NCBI RefSeq assembly: GCF_000378305.1
Contig: NZ_KB899539.1
Location: 26,650-90,649, forward strand
DNA: 64,000 nucleotides
Origin: Thioalkalivibrio sp. ALJ12
GTDB taxonomy: Bacteria; Pseudomonadota; Gammaproteobacteria; Ectothiorhodospirales; Ectothiorhodospiraceae
Reading direction: 5' to 3'
The position numbers were made by a program, and so were the translations under genes. This document shows positions 18,430-27,539 of this stretch, one piece after another. Position 1 is the stretch's first letter. Each line of letters begins with the position of its first letter. The notes under the pieces were generated by a model that saw only the letters and a program-made list of their open reading frames with translations, was not told where the DNA came from and ran no database searches.

Positions 18430-19458
18430 ATGAGCCGAGAATTCACCATCGCCCTGGACGTGATGGGTGGCGACCATGGGGCCCCCGTGGTGTTGCCGGC
18501 CGCCCGCCGTTCGCTGAAGGTGGCGGACGACTTCCGCCTGCTGCTGGTGGGGGACGAGGCGACGATCGAATCCGGTCTTGCCGACTGGACGCCTGCCGAG
18601 CGCGAGCGTGTGGAAATCGTGCATGCCAGCCAGGTAGTCGGCATGGAGGAGTCGCCGGCTGTCGCCCTGCGCACCAAGCGCGATTCCTCGATGCGGGTCG
18701 CCATCGATCAGGTCAAGAAAGGCACGGCCCAGGCTTGTGTGTCCGCCGGTAACACCGGCGGGCTGATGGCCACTGCGCGCTATGTGCTGAAGACCCTGCC
18801 GGGGATCGATCGTCCGGCGATCGCGACCGCGCTGCCGTCGCTTTACGGCCATACCCACATGCTGGATCTTGGCGCCAACGTGGACGTCGAGGCGGCACAC
18901 CTGTACCAGTTCGCGGTGATGGGCTCGGTGCTGGCGAATGCGGTGGACGGGCTCGAGGCCCCCAAGGTGGGACTGCTCAATATCGGGTCGGAGGCCATCA
19001 AGGGTAACGATCGGGTACGCGAGGCCGGGCGCATGCTGGAGGAATCCAGTCTGAACTATGTCGGCTTCGTCGAGGGCAACGACGTCTACTGCAGTGATGT
19101 CGATGTGGTCGTCTGCGACGGCTTTGTCGGCAACGTCGCGCTGAAGGTCAGCGAGGGCGTGGCCAAGATGATCTCGACGAACATGAAGGCCGAATTCCGT
19201 GCCTCGCTGTACTCGCGTCTGGCCGGACTGTTTGCCCTGCCCGTGCTGCGCCGGTTGCGCCACCGCTTTGACCACCGACGCTATAACGGGGCCTCGCTGC
19301 TGGGGTTGCAGGGCGTGGTGATCAAGAGCCACGGCAGTGCCGATGCCCTGGCATTCGAATACGCGATCCGCATCGCCCGGGTCGAGGCGGAGGCGAACAT
19401 CTCCAGCCGCATCGACAAGCAGCTGGGTCAGCTACTGGGGCAGGAGCACGCGCAGTGA
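18430..19458 (+). CDS. plsX: Phosphate acyltransferase PlsX
   Basis: A 342-residue enzyme making acyl-phosphate from acyl-ACP for phospholipid synthesis. [21 protein letters not shown], the [10 protein letters not shown] motif, [34 protein letters not shown] and [12 protein letters not shown] are all family hallmarks. The end overlaps the fabH ATG (19455) by 4 bp (GTGA). Gene order rpmF-plsX-fabH is widely conserved. Confidence 0.97.
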   Translation: MSREFTIALDVMGGDHGAPVVLPAARRSLKVADDFRLLLVGDEATIESGLADWTPAERERVEIVHASQVVGMEESPAVALRTKRDSSMRVAIDQVKKGTAQACVSAGNTGGLMATARYVLKTLPGIDRPAIATALPSLYGHTHMLDLGANVDVEAAHLYQFAVMGSVLANAVDGLEAPKVGLLNIGSEAIKGNDRVREAGRMLEESSLNYVGFVEGNDVYCSDVDVVVCDGFVGNVALKVSEGVAKMISTNMKAEFRASLYSRLAGLFALPVLRRLRHRFDHRRYNGASLLGLQGVVIKSHGSADALAFEYAIRIARVEAEANISSRIDKQLGQLLGQEHAQ

Positions 19459-20417
19459 AGCATGCACGCATCAGCGGGACCGGGAGCTACCTGCCCGAGA
19501 GGATCCTGACCAACGCCGATCTCGAGGCCATGGTGGATACCTCGGATGCGTGGATTCAGGAGCGCACCGGGATTCGCGAGCGCCACATCGTGGCCGAAAA
19601 CCAGGTGACCTCCGACCTGGCGCTGAAGGCCGCCGAGCGCGCGCTGGATGCCGCGGGCATCCGCCCTGCCGACCTGGACCTGATCATCGTCGCCACCACG
19701 ACCCCGGACCAGATTTTCCCCAGTACCGCCTGCATCCTGCAGGCGAAGCTGGGGATCGGCGGCTGTCCGGCATTCGACGTGCAGGCAGTGTGTTCCGGTT
19801 TTGTCTATGCACTCGCCACGGCCGATCGCTTCATGCAGAGCGATGAGATCCGGCATGTGCTGGTCGTCGGGGCCGAGACGCTCTCGCGCATCACCGACTA
19901 CACCGACCGCGGCAACTGCATCCTGTGGGGCGATGGCGCGGGCGCGGTGGTGCTGTCGCGCTCGCCGGACCCGGGCATCATCTCCACCCACCTGCACGCG
20001 GATGGCCACCACAAGGGCCTGCTGGAGGTCCCGGGCGGGGTCTCGCAGCCCGGCGACAACCCGGATCTCGAGTTTATCCGCATGGAAGGCCGCGCGGTCT
20101 TCCGGGTCGCGGTCAACACCCTGGACCAGATCGTCGACGAGACACTGGAATACAACGGGATCGAGAAGTCCGAGCTGGACTGGCTGGTCCCGCACCAGGC
20201 CAACATCCGCATCATCCAGGCCACGGCCAAGAAGCTGAACATGTCCATGGATAACGTCGTGGTCACGGTCGACCGGCATGGCAACACCTCCGCCGCGTCG
20301 ATTCCGCTGGCGCTGGATACCGCCGTGCGCGACGGGCGTATCAAGAAGGGCGACCTGATCCTGACTGAGGCCTTTGGCGGCGGCTTTACCTGGGGCTCCG
20401 CGCTGATCCGGATGTAG
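19455..20417 (+). CDS. fabH: 3-oxoacyl-ACP synthase III FabH
   Basis: A 320-residue KASIII initiating fatty-acid synthesis from acetyl-CoA and malonyl-ACP. The catalytic Cys113 is in [10 protein letters not shown], His in VPHQANIRI and Asn in GNTSAASIP, followed by [13 protein letters not shown] at the C-terminus. It overlaps plsX by 4 bp. The usual followers fabD, fabG and acpP are not here. The operon stops at this gene, 27 bp before a REP-type hairpin. Confidence 0.97.
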   Translation: MKHARISGTGSYLPERILTNADLEAMVDTSDAWIQERTGIRERHIVAENQVTSDLALKAAERALDAAGIRPADLDLIIVATTTPDQIFPSTACILQAKLGIGGCPAFDVQAVCSGFVYALATADRFMQSDEIRHVLVVGAETLSRITDYTDRGNCILWGDGAGAVVLSRSPDPGIISTHLHADGHHKGLLEVPGGVSQPGDNPDLEFIRMEGRAVFRVAVNTLDQIVDETLEYNGIEKSELDWLVPHQANIRIIQATAKKLNMSMDNVVVTVDRHGNTSAASIPLALDTAVRDGRIKKGDLILTEAFGGGFTWGSALIRM

Positions 20418-20444
20418 CGCGCGCCGCTTCGCGATTCCATTCCT

Positions 20445-20467
20445 GTGGGAGCCTGCTTGCAGGCGAA
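20445..20467 (+). repeat. REP hairpin, GTGGGAG family, copy 1
   Basis: GTGGGAG head followed by stem GCCTGC-TT-GCAGGC (20451-20464) and the GCGAA tail. The same layout occurs at 40573-40595 and 49091-49113. Confidence 0.75.
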
Positions 20468-20521
20468 GCCCCTGCCAAAGACTGATACGAAGCGGTTCGC
20501 CGAAAGACGGGAGTCGACGAC

Positions 20522-20998
20522 ATGGGTCGCGAGATCGAACGCAAGTTTCTGCTGGCCAGTGATACCTGGCGCGAGGCCGTGGTGCGCTCGCAGCGCATGC
20601 GCCAGGGCTATCTGTGCGGCAATGATCGCGCCTCGATCCGCGTGCGCGTGGACGAGGAGGGCGCGAACCTGAACATCAAGAGCGCGACCCTGGGGGTCGA
20701 GCGCGACGAGTACCAGTACGCGATCCCGGTCGAAGAGGCCCATCGCCTTCTCGACACCCTCGCGGGTCCGCAGGTCGAGAAGACGCGCTACTGGGTGGAT
20801 GTGGACGGCTGGGAATACGAGATCGACGTGTTCGAGGGCGCCAATGCCGGCCTGATCGTCGCCGAGCTGGAATTGCCCGCAAGCGATGCCGACTTCCCGC
20901 GCCCCGAGTGGCTGGGCGAGGAGGTCTCGCACGACCCGCGCTACTACAACACCGAGCTGGCCCGGAACCCCTACCGCGACTGGCCCGATGCAAGCTGA
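20522..20998 (+). CDS. CYTH-domain triphosphate tunnel metalloenzyme
   Basis: A 158-residue stand-alone CYTH protein. The signature EIERKFL is at residues 4-10. It is followed by alternating charged strands (RASIRVRVDEEG, LNIKSA, YEIDVFEGANAGLIVAELEL) expected for the tunnel. The family includes inorganic triphosphatases and short relatives of YgiF lacking CHAD; polyphosphate or nucleoside triphosphate hydrolysis is a family-level inference only. It overlaps the downstream glycosylase start by 11 bp. Confidence 0.9.
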   Translation: MGREIERKFLLASDTWREAVVRSQRMRQGYLCGNDRASIRVRVDEEGANLNIKSATLGVERDEYQYAIPVEEAHRLLDTLAGPQVEKTRYWVDVDGWEYEIDVFEGANAGLIVAELELPASDADFPRPEWLGEEVSHDPRYYNTELARNPYRDWPDAS

Positions 20999-21626
20999 TT
21001 CCTTTCCCGTGTTCGATCCGGACTGCCGGCGCTGCCCGCGCCTGGCCGGTTTTCTGGAAGACGTGCGGGCGAAGCACCCGGACTACCATGCCGCTCCGGT
21101 GCCCTCGTTTGGGCCGCTGGATGCCCGCCTGCTGATCGTTGGACTCGCCCCGGGGATGCACGGGGCCAACGCGACGGGGCGGCCCTTCACCGGGGACTAC
21201 GCCGGGGTGCTGCTCTACGAGACCCTGCACCAGTACGGCTTTGCGACCGGCCCCGAGAGCGTGAGCGCGGACGACGGGCTGCAACTGCTGGACTGCCGGA
21301 TCACCAATGCGGTCAAGTGCCTGCCGCCGCAGAACAAGCCCACCACCGAGGAAATCCGTACCTGCAACGGTTTCCTGGCCGCGGAGATGGATGCGATGCA
21401 GCCCCGGGTGATCCTGGCGCTGGGCAAGATCGCCCATGACGCGGTGCTGCGGGCCCGGGGTCTGCCGCTGTCCAGCCTGCGCTTTGCCCACGGCGCCGAG
21501 CATGCACTGGATGGCATGCGGCTGATCGACTCCTACCACTGCTCCCGCTACAACACCCAGACCCGCCGCCTCACCCCGGCCATGTTCGGCGAACTCTTCG
21601 CCCGCATCCGTACCCACCTCGAGTAG
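20988..21626 (+). CDS. Uracil-DNA glycosylase, family 5-like (UdgB)
   Basis: A 212-residue Fe-S uracil-DNA glycosylase. GLAPGMHGANATGRPFTGDYAG matches the family-5 catalytic motif (family 4 has GEAPG instead). Cysteine pairs in DPDCRRCPRL and AVKCLPPQNKP are the likely iron-sulfur ligands, and SYHCSRYNTQTRRLT is the C-terminal motif. ATG 20988 is chosen because it overlaps the CYTH stop and gives family length. It removes uracil and possibly other deaminated bases. uvrC follows, grouping two repair genes. Confidence 0.9.
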   Translation: MQADSFPVFDPDCRRCPRLAGFLEDVRAKHPDYHAAPVPSFGPLDARLLIVGLAPGMHGANATGRPFTGDYAGVLLYETLHQYGFATGPESVSADDGLQLLDCRITNAVKCLPPQNKPTTEEIRTCNGFLAAEMDAMQPRVILALGKIAHDAVLRARGLPLSSLRFAHGAEHALDGMRLIDSYHCSRYNTQTRRLTPAMFGELFARIRTHLE

Positions 21627-21788
21627 AAAAGCCTGTTTGGTCCGGCTGCTCGCGATGGCGTGGGGCCCAAAGGTGTCGAGGTACCAACGTGCGAAGGGCA
21701 TTGAACGCCCTCTGCTGACATCTCTCACGCCCAGTTGCCCTGCAGGTTTGGCCGACTCCCTTGGCCGTTCCGGTATCCTGAAGCTGTC

Positions 21789-23612
21789 ATGAGTGCCTCC
21801 GACACCAGTTTCGATTCCAAGGCCTTCCTGAAGACGCTGACGCAGTCGCCCGGCGTCTATCAGATGCTGGATGCCAGCGGCGGCGTGCTGTACGTCGGCA
21901 AGGCGCGCAATCTCAGGAGCCGTGTGGCCAGCTACTTTCGCGGTTCGGATGATCGCGGGCCGCGGATCCGGTCGATGGTGCGCCAGATCGCGGACATCCG
22001 CGTCGCGGTCACGCACACCGAGGCCGAGGCCCTGCTGCTCGAGGCCAACCTGATCAAGCGCCACCGGCCGCGCTACAACGTGCTGCTGCGCGACGATAAA
22101 AGCTACCCCTACATCTTCGTGTCCGGTCAGGAGTACCCGCGTCTGGGTTTTCACCGGGGCGCGAAAAAGAAGGGAGTGCGCTATTTCGGTCCGTACCCGT
22201 CGGCCGGGGCGGTGCGCGAGAGCCTGGCGCTGCTGCAGAAGCTGTTTCAGGTGCGTCAGTGCGAGGACAGCGTGTTCGCGCACCGCTCCCGGCCCTGCCT
22301 GCAGTATCAGATCGGGCGCTGTACGGCGCCCTGCGTGGGCTACATCACGCCCGAGGAGTATGCCCGCGACGTCGAGTCTTCCGTGCAGTTCCTGCAGGGC
22401 AAGAGCGAGGTGGTGATCGCCGATCTGATGCAGCGCATGGAGGCGGCCTCCGAGCGTCTCGACTTCGAGCATGCGGCCCGGCTGCGGGACCAGATCGCGC
22501 GGCTGCGCCAGATCTCCGAGCAGCAGTTTGTCTCCGGCGGCGAGGGCGATGCCGACGTGATTGCGCTGGCGCAGGAGGCGGGCGCGGTGGCTGTGGAGAT
22601 CTTCTTCGTGCGCGGCGGCCAGAACCTGGGCAACCGCGAGCTGTTCCCGAACGTGCCGGAGGCCACTGACACCGGGGAGATCATGGCGGCGGTGCTGGCG
22701 CAGTACTACGCCGAACGCGAACCGCCGGCGCGCGTGCTGCTGTCGCACGAGCCGGAAGGCGCGCCGGCGCTGGAGGCCTTCCTGATGGAGCGCCGCGGGG
22801 GCCGCAAGGTCCAGGTCGCCTGGTCGCTGCGCGGGGATCGCGCGCGCTGGCTGGATATGGCGCGGCGCAATGCCGAACTGGCGCTGAAGACCCGCATTGC
22901 CAGTCAGGCCGGACAGACCGCGCGCCTGGACGCCCTCGCCGCCGAACTGAATCTGGAGAATCCCCCGAAGCGCATGGAGTGCTTCGACATCTCGCACACC
23001 GGCGGCGAGCGCACGGTCGCTTCTTGTGTGGTGTTCGGGCCCGAGGGGCCGATCAAGTCCGACTACCGGCGGTTCAACATCGACGGCATCGAGCCCGGCG
23101 ACGATTACGCCGCGATGCATCAGGCCCTGAGCCGGCGCTTCGCGCGGCTGAAGAAGGGGGAAGGGCAGGAGCCGGACATCCTGTTCATCGATGGTGGCAA
23201 GGGGCAGGTTACGCAGGCGCTCAATGTGCTGGCGGACCTCGGGCTGGATCACATCCGCGTGATCGGCGTCGCCAAGGGCGAGGAACGCCGGCCGGGTATG
23301 GAAACTCTGATATTGAGCGGGGTGGAGGCCCCCTCTATACTCCCCGCGCACTCGGGTGCGCTGCACCTGATCCAGCAGATTCGCGACGAGGCGCACCGAT
23401 TCGCGATCACTGGGCACCGTGCGCGCCGTGCCAAGGCGCGCAAGGAATCGACCCTGGAGTCGATCCCGGGGCTGGGGCCGAAGCGCCGCAGCGCGTTGCT
23501 GCGCCACTTCGGGGGGCTGCGCGGAGTGGCCCGGGCCGGCGTCGACGAGCTGACCAAGGTGCCGGGCATCCACCGGCGGCTCGCGCAGGCGATTTACGAC
23601 CAGTTTCACTAG
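21789..23612 (+). CDS. uvrC: Excinuclease ABC subunit C
   Basis: A 607-residue (E. coli 610) nuclease making both incisions in nucleotide-excision repair. The N-terminal GIY-YIG domain (SPGVYQMLDASGGVLYVGKARNLRSRV), CxPCxxYxIGxCxAPC-like segment (RSRPCLQYQIGRCTAPCVGY), UVR motif near residues 205-240, RNase H-like domain (ECFDISHTGGERTVASCVVF, FIDGGKGQ) and a helix-hairpin-helix end (IPGLGPKRRSALLRHFGG) are in order. ATG 21789 gives the standard N-terminus. The TAG stop lies within the CTAG target at which a MITE is inserted. Confidence 0.97.
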   Translation: MSASDTSFDSKAFLKTLTQSPGVYQMLDASGGVLYVGKARNLRSRVASYFRGSDDRGPRIRSMVRQIADIRVAVTHTEAEALLLEANLIKRHRPRYNVLLRDDKSYPYIFVSGQEYPRLGFHRGAKKKGVRYFGPYPSAGAVRESLALLQKLFQVRQCEDSVFAHRSRPCLQYQIGRCTAPCVGYITPEEYARDVESSVQFLQGKSEVVIADLMQRMEAASERLDFEHAARLRDQIARLRQISEQQFVSGGEGDADVIALAQEAGAVAVEIFFVRGGQNLGNRELFPNVPEATDTGEIMAAVLAQYYAEREPPARVLLSHEPEGAPALEAFLMERRGGRKVQVAWSLRGDRARWLDMARRNAELALKTRIASQAGQTARLDALAAELNLENPPKRMECFDISHTGGERTVASCVVFGPEGPIKSDYRRFNIDGIEPGDDYAAMHQALSRRFARLKKGEGQEPDILFIDGGKGQVTQALNVLADLGLDHIRVIGVAKGEERRPGMETLILSGVEAPSILPAHSGALHLIQQIRDEAHRFAITGHRARRAKARKESTLESIPGLGPKRRSALLRHFGGLRGVARAGVDELTKVPGIHRRLAQAIYDQFH

Positions 23613-23909
23613 GGAAACACTGATTCATGTACACACTCGTGTTGGTACCCCAGGTTTTCCGAGACCAGGCGCGGTGCGCAGCCGATAGTGGTTCTACCGG
23701 CCCGTTATTGACCGATTCGGGCCGCAACGCAGGATCGGGGAACCTGGGGTGCCAAACCCGAAGGGGCTCGGCCTCCCGTTGTTATCAGAAACGGGCGCGC
23801 GCACGGCGTTGCGGCTCCCTTGTGCAGAATGACTGCACGGCAGTCACCGCGCCTTGTTCGCACGCAAAAGCGACTCGAGCACGAGCGTGTACATTGATCA
23901 GTGTTTCCC
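23612..23909 (+). mobile_element. MITE-like inverted-repeat element, copy 2
   Basis: A 298-bp divergent copy of the element at 4276 and 56320, with an expanded middle. Left end GGGAAACACTGATTCATG, right end CATTGATCAGTGTTTCCC. Left flank is CTAG (23609-23612, shared with the uvrC stop) and right flank CTGG, a near target duplication. An internal stem TGACTGC-ACG-GCAGTCA is perfect here. It separates uvrC from pgsA, which are adjacent in E. coli. Its right end is 16 bp before the pgsA ATG. Confidence 0.85.
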
Positions 23910-23925
23910 TGGGGCTGACCAGCAG

Positions 23926-24477
23926 ATGATCCGTGAACTCCCCAACTGGCTGACCTGGTCGCGGATCGTCATGATCCCGCTGCTGATCGTCGTGTTCTAC
24001 GCGCTGCCGATGCCCACGGCCGGCATCGTCGCGGCGATCGTCTTTGCGCTCGCCGCGATCACCGACTGGGCGGACGGCTACCTGGCCCGGCGCTGGGAGG
24101 TGACCAGCCGCTTCGGTGCGTTCCTCGACCCGGTGGCGGACAAGTTGATCGTGGCCGCCGCGCTGGTCCTGGTCGTGGATCACAACCCGGGCGTGGGCTT
24201 GGCGCTGGCGGCGGTCGTCATTATCGGGCGCGAGATCGCGATCTCGGCCTTGCGCGAATGGATGGCCGAGGTCGGCGCCAGCGCGAAGGTGGCCGTATCC
24301 TGGGTCGGCAAGGTCAAGACCACCGCCCAGATGGTGGCGATCTTCCTCCTGCTGTGGGCGGAGCCGGTCGCCGGGCTGCCGATTTTCGCGATCGGTGAAT
24401 GGCTGCTGTATCTGGCGGCCATCCTGACGTTGGTCTCGATGGTGCAGTACATGCTGGCGGCTGCGCGCGGGCGCTGA
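23926..24477 (+). CDS. pgsA: CDP-diacylglycerol-glycerol-3-phosphate 3-phosphatidyltransferase
   Basis: A 183-residue membrane enzyme for phosphatidylglycerol-phosphate synthesis. It has the CDP-alcohol phosphotransferase motif D-G-x2-A-R-x8-G-x3-D-x3-D, seen as DWADGYLARRWEVTSRFGAFLDPVADK, and several hydrophobic helices. Start ATG 23926 (MIRELPNWLTWSRI) matches the family. The frame is open 24 codons upstream into the MITE (ARKSDSSTSVYIDQCFP), which I regard as artefactual. tRNA-Gly and tRNA-Cys follow, as in E. coli pgsA-glyW-cysT. Confidence 0.95.
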   Translation: MIRELPNWLTWSRIVMIPLLIVVFYALPMPTAGIVAAIVFALAAITDWADGYLARRWEVTSRFGAFLDPVADKLIVAAALVLVVDHNPGVGLALAAVVIIGREIAISALREWMAEVGASAKVAVSWVGKVKTTAQMVAIFLLLWAEPVAGLPIFAIGEWLLYLAAILTLVSMVQYMLAAARGR

Positions 24478-24505
24478 TTGGCCGCACGGAAACACCGGCG
24501 GGGTA

Positions 24506-24533
24506 TTGACGTTCGCCCCCGGTGCGGTAGAAT
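24506..24533 (+). promoter_or_regulatory. Promoter of the tRNA-Gly/tRNA-Cys unit
   Basis: TTGACG (24506-24511), a 16-nt spacer and TAGAAT (24528-24533), 18 bp upstream of the tRNA-Gly 5' end. Confidence 0.65.
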
Positions 24534-24551
24534 ACGCGCCGTTAACGAAGA

Positions 24552-24627
24552 GCGGGAATAGCTCAGCTGGTAGAGCACAACCTTGCCAAGGTTGGGGTCG
24601 CGAGTTCGAATCTCGTTTCCCGCTCCA
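24552..24627 (+). tRNA. tRNA-Gly (GCC)
   Basis: A 76-nt tRNA. Acceptor GCGGGAA (24552-24558) pairs with TTCCCGC (24617-24623), with encoded CCA (24625-24627). Anticodon stem CAACC/GGTTG, loop TTGCCAA, anticodon GCC at 24585-24587. T-arm AGTTCGAATCT. Confidence 0.97.
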
Positions 24628-24638
24628 ACAGATTCCTG

Positions 24639-24668
24639 AAACCCCGGTTCGGCCGGGGTTTTCTGTTT
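24639..24668 (+). terminator. Terminator-like hairpin after tRNA-Gly
   Basis: Stem AAACCCCGG / CCGGGGTTT with loop TTCGG, followed by TCTGTTT. Some read-through to tRNA-Cys is likely because no separate promoter is evident for it. Confidence 0.7.
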
Positions 24669-24725
24669 CGGCCGCCGCCTGTCGCATCACGCGGGCATCA
24701 TGCGGACCGGGACCCACCCGATACA

Positions 24726-24799
24726 GGCTGGGTGGCAGAGTGGTTATGCAGCGGACTGCAAATCCGTGTACGCCGGTTCGATTCCGACCCCAGCCTCCA
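24726..24799 (+). tRNA. tRNA-Cys (GCA)
   Basis: A 74-nt tRNA. Acceptor GGCTGGG (24726-24732) pairs with CCCAGCC (24789-24795), with CCA at 24797-24799. Anticodon GCA at 24758-24760 lies in the ACTGCAAAT context. The position after pgsA and tRNA-Gly matches E. coli cysT; the leucine tRNA that follows in E. coli is absent. Confidence 0.97.
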
Positions 24800-24818
24800 T
24801 CATCGCGCTTCGCGCCAG

Positions 24819-24845
24819 GGCCGCCTTCGGGCGGCCTTTTCTTTT
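24819..24845 (+). terminator. Rho-independent terminator after tRNA-Cys
   Basis: Perfect stem GGCCGCC (24819-24825), TTCG tetraloop, GGCGGCC (24830-24836), then TTTTCTTTT. Confidence 0.92.
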
Positions 24846-24957
24846 GCCGGTCTGGCGTGCCAGCGCGGATCGAAATCAGTATGGAAATTCTCGTCCCAAT
24901 AAGGGTTACAGGGTCTATGCTCTTAACTCGATAACCACAACGAGACGGGGACGCGAG

Positions 24958-26319
24958 ATGCTGATTGTTGGCCTGATTATCGTCGTGGCGGCACTGGTGT
25001 TTGCCACCGTGAAGCTGCGAGTCCACCCCTTCCTTGCCCTGTTGCTGGCGGCCTTCGTGATGGCACTGATCGGGGGTATTGCCCCGAAAGAGGCGATCAG
25101 CGTCATCAACGACGGCTTCGGCGGTACGCTCGGCTATATCGGGATCGTGATCGCGCTGGGTACGATCATCGGGGTGATCCTGGATCGCACCGGGGCGGCG
25201 ATCGTGATGGCGGAGGCGATCATCCGGGCGCTGTCGGATCGATTCCCGAACCTTACGGCCACGATCATCGGCTACATCGTGTCCATCCCGGTGTTCTGCG
25301 ACTCCGGCTACGTAATCCTGAACTCCCTGAAGAACGCGCTGGCGAAGAAGGCGGGCGTGTCCCTGGTGGCGATGAGTGTGGCACTGGCGACGGGTCTGTT
25401 CGCCACGCACAACTTCGTCCCGCCGACCCCGGGTCCGATCGCCGCGGCCAGCAACATCGGGATCGCCGATGCGCTGGGGCTGGTGATCCTGTTCGGCCTG
25501 TTGGTGGCCGCCGTGGCGGCGGCAGTGGGCTGGCTCTGGGCGAGCCGCTATACCCACGCGAACGACGACGAACTGCTCGAGCCGGACCCGATCGAGGAGG
25601 CGACTGGCCAGGAGGTGAAGAAGCCGGAGCCCGATCTGGCCCATCGCCCGTCCACCCTGGCGGCATTCATGCCGATCCTGGCGCCGATTGTACTGATCTC
25701 CATCGGTTCGATCGCGTCGCTGGCCACGCGCGATGCCGATCCCGGCATGTTCGCGGAGGGGCTGATCTTCCTCGGCCAGCCGGTGGTCGCCTTGGCGATT
25801 GGCGTGGTGTTCGCCCTGCTGCTGGTCAAGGGTGGTGACAAGCGCGGGCGTTTCCACCAGATGACGGTCGATGCGGTCCTGCTCGCGGCGCCGATCCTGC
25901 TGATCACTGGGGCCGGCGGCGCGTTTGGCTCCGTGCTGCAGGAGACCCCGATTGGTGACCAGCTCGGCGACATGCTGACCGGTCTTGGACTGGGGCTGTT
26001 GGTGCCGTTCCTGCTCGCGGCTGCGCTGAAGTCGGCCCAGGGTTCGTCGACGGTTGCGCTGGTGGCCGCCTCGAGCATGGTGGCACCACTGCTGCCCTCG
26101 CTGGGCCTGGACTCCGACATGGGCATGGTGCTGGCGGTGATGGCTGTCGGTGCCGGCGCTATGACTGTCTCCCACGCGAACGACAGCTTCTTCTGGGTGG
26201 TGACCCAGTTCAGCCGCATGAAGGTGTCGACCGCCTACAAGGCCTATACGACCGCCACGCTGTTGCAGGGTGTGAGCGCGATGATCGTGATCTACCTGCT
26301 GGGGCTCGTCTTTGTCTGA
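24958..26319 (+). CDS. GntP-family permease (probable glycerate/gluconate transporter)
   Basis: A 453-residue inner-membrane carrier with about a dozen hydrophobic segments. Family motifs are GGTLGYIGIVIALGTIIGVILDRTGAA, SIPVFCDSGYVIL, ATHNFVPPTPGPIAAA and VSHANDSFFWVVTQFS. ATG 24958 has the usual MLIVGLIIVVAAL start. The next gene, overlapping by 8 bp, encodes glycerate kinase, so glycerate is the most economical substrate guess; gluconate or other hydroxyacids are alternatives known in the family. Confidence 0.9.
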   Translation: MLIVGLIIVVAALVFATVKLRVHPFLALLLAAFVMALIGGIAPKEAISVINDGFGGTLGYIGIVIALGTIIGVILDRTGAAIVMAEAIIRALSDRFPNLTATIIGYIVSIPVFCDSGYVILNSLKNALAKKAGVSLVAMSVALATGLFATHNFVPPTPGPIAAASNIGIADALGLVILFGLLVAAVAAAVGWLWASRYTHANDDELLEPDPIEEATGQEVKKPEPDLAHRPSTLAAFMPILAPIVLISIGSIASLATRDADPGMFAEGLIFLGQPVVALAIGVVFALLLVKGGDKRGRFHQMTVDAVLLAAPILLITGAGGAFGSVLQETPIGDQLGDMLTGLGLGLLVPFLLAAALKSAQGSSTVALVAASSMVAPLLPSLGLDSDMGMVLAVMAVGAGAMTVSHANDSFFWVVTQFSRMKVSTAYKAYTTATLLQGVSAMIVIYLLGLVFV

Positions 26320-27463
26320 GCTGAGGCGGGTCGTGCTGTGTCCGGACAGCTTCAAGGGCAGTCTGGATGCGGCAGACGTGGCCCAGGCGATGGCTCGCGG
26401 TGTACATGCCGCGAGTCCATCCACCCGCATCCGGGCGTTGCCGATGGCGGATGGAGGAGAAGGGACGGCGGAACTGGTCAGCCATACCATGGGTTGGGCC
26501 TGGCATTTGTCCGATGTCCGTGATCCGCGTGGGCAGCATGTCTCGGCGGGCTGGGGGTGCGATGCCGTCACCCGACGCGCGGTGATTGATGTCGCCTCGG
26601 CCTGTGGGCTGGGCCTGGTGCCCGAGGCCGAGCGCGATCCGTGGAGGCTCGATACCCGCGGCGTGGGGCAGCTGATCCTTGCCGCCCTGGATGCCGGTGC
26701 CCGGCATGTGCTGATCGGCCTCGGGGGCAGCGGCACGGTGGATGGCGGTGCCGGGATGCTGCACGCACTGGGGGTCCGCTTTCGGGACCGAGAAGGGGCC
26801 GAGCTGGATCCTGTCCCGGACCGGCTGGAGCACCTGGAAAGTGCCGATTTCTCTGGTCTGGAGCCACGGCTTGCGGGACTCCGCATCACGGTGCTGAACG
26901 ATGTCGACAACCCGTTGACGGGCAACCGGGGTGCTGCGGCGGTGTTCGGCCCGCAAAAGGGCCTGGCCACGAAAGACGTGCCACGCATGGATGCCTACAT
27001 GGAGCGGCTGGAACGCGCGATTGACGAGGCGGGGGAGTTGCGCCGCCCGGGCGCCATGCCCGGGGCGGGGGCTGCCGGCGGACTGGGCTTTGCACTGGCC
27101 TGTGTCCTGCGCGGGCAGTCACGCATGGGGGCGGTGTACCTGGCGGATCTGATCGATCTCGATGCGGCGATCGCCGGGAGCGATCTGGTGATCACGGGCG
27201 AGGGGCAGGTCGACGGCCAGACCGCGCATGGCAAGGTCGTGGCCGAGGTGGTTCGGCGGGCACGGCGCTGCTGTGTGCCGGTCGTCGCCGTGGCCGGTTC
27301 GATCGATGCCACCCCGGAGGAACTCGAGGCGGTGGGGCTCGTCGACGCGCGCGCCCTTTGTGATGGCACGATCACGCTGGAGCAGGCGATGGGCGAGCCC
27401 GGGCGCTGGATCATGGAGCGTACGCGCGCACTGGTGGAGGCGCGAGGGGCGCGATCGGTCTAA
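26312..27463 (+). CDS. Glycerate 2-kinase (GarK/GlxK family)
   Basis: A 383-residue class I-type glycerate kinase producing 2-phosphoglycerate. Family landmarks are CPDSFKGSLDAADVAQAMARG, ADGGEGTAELV, GLGGSGTVDGGAGMLHALG, VLNDVDNPLTGNRGAA, FGPQKGL, and ITGEGQVDGQTAHGKV. The start is uncertain: TTG at 26312 overlaps the permease stop by 8 bp, and a GTG at about 26330 is also possible. Tight coupling to the permease suggests an uptake-and-phosphorylation unit for external glycerate, for example from photorespiration-like 2-phosphoglycolate salvage in an autotroph. Confidence 0.92.
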   Translation: MSELRRVVLCPDSFKGSLDAADVAQAMARGVHAASPSTRIRALPMADGGEGTAELVSHTMGWAWHLSDVRDPRGQHVSAGWGCDAVTRRAVIDVASACGLGLVPEAERDPWRLDTRGVGQLILAALDAGARHVLIGLGGSGTVDGGAGMLHALGVRFRDREGAELDPVPDRLEHLESADFSGLEPRLAGLRITVLNDVDNPLTGNRGAAAVFGPQKGLATKDVPRMDAYMERLERAIDEAGELRRPGAMPGAGAAGGLGFALACVLRGQSRMGAVYLADLIDLDAAIAGSDLVITGEGQVDGQTAHGKVVAEVVRRARRCCVPVVAVAGSIDATPEELEAVGLVDARALCDGTITLEQAMGEPGRWIMERTRALVEARGARSV

Positions 27464-27539
27464 CGAACGGATAACAACGGGCGGTCCGTGGCCTGGCCAT
27501 CCATGGCACTATGCGGTACCGAACGCACAGGGGCGCGTC

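Noticed and set aside
20676..23609. Antisense frame of about 977 codons over the CYTH, uracil glycosylase and uvrC genes
   Set aside because: Mirror of well-supported coding genes with recognised motifs; its translation is Gly/Arg/Gln/His-rich without any family pattern.
23785..26988. Very long antisense open frame (about 1067 codons) across pgsA, two tRNAs and the permease
   Set aside because: It runs through two tRNA genes and a MITE, has no domain signal, is low-complexity His/Arg/Gln, and is explained by high GC third positions of the real genes on the other strand.
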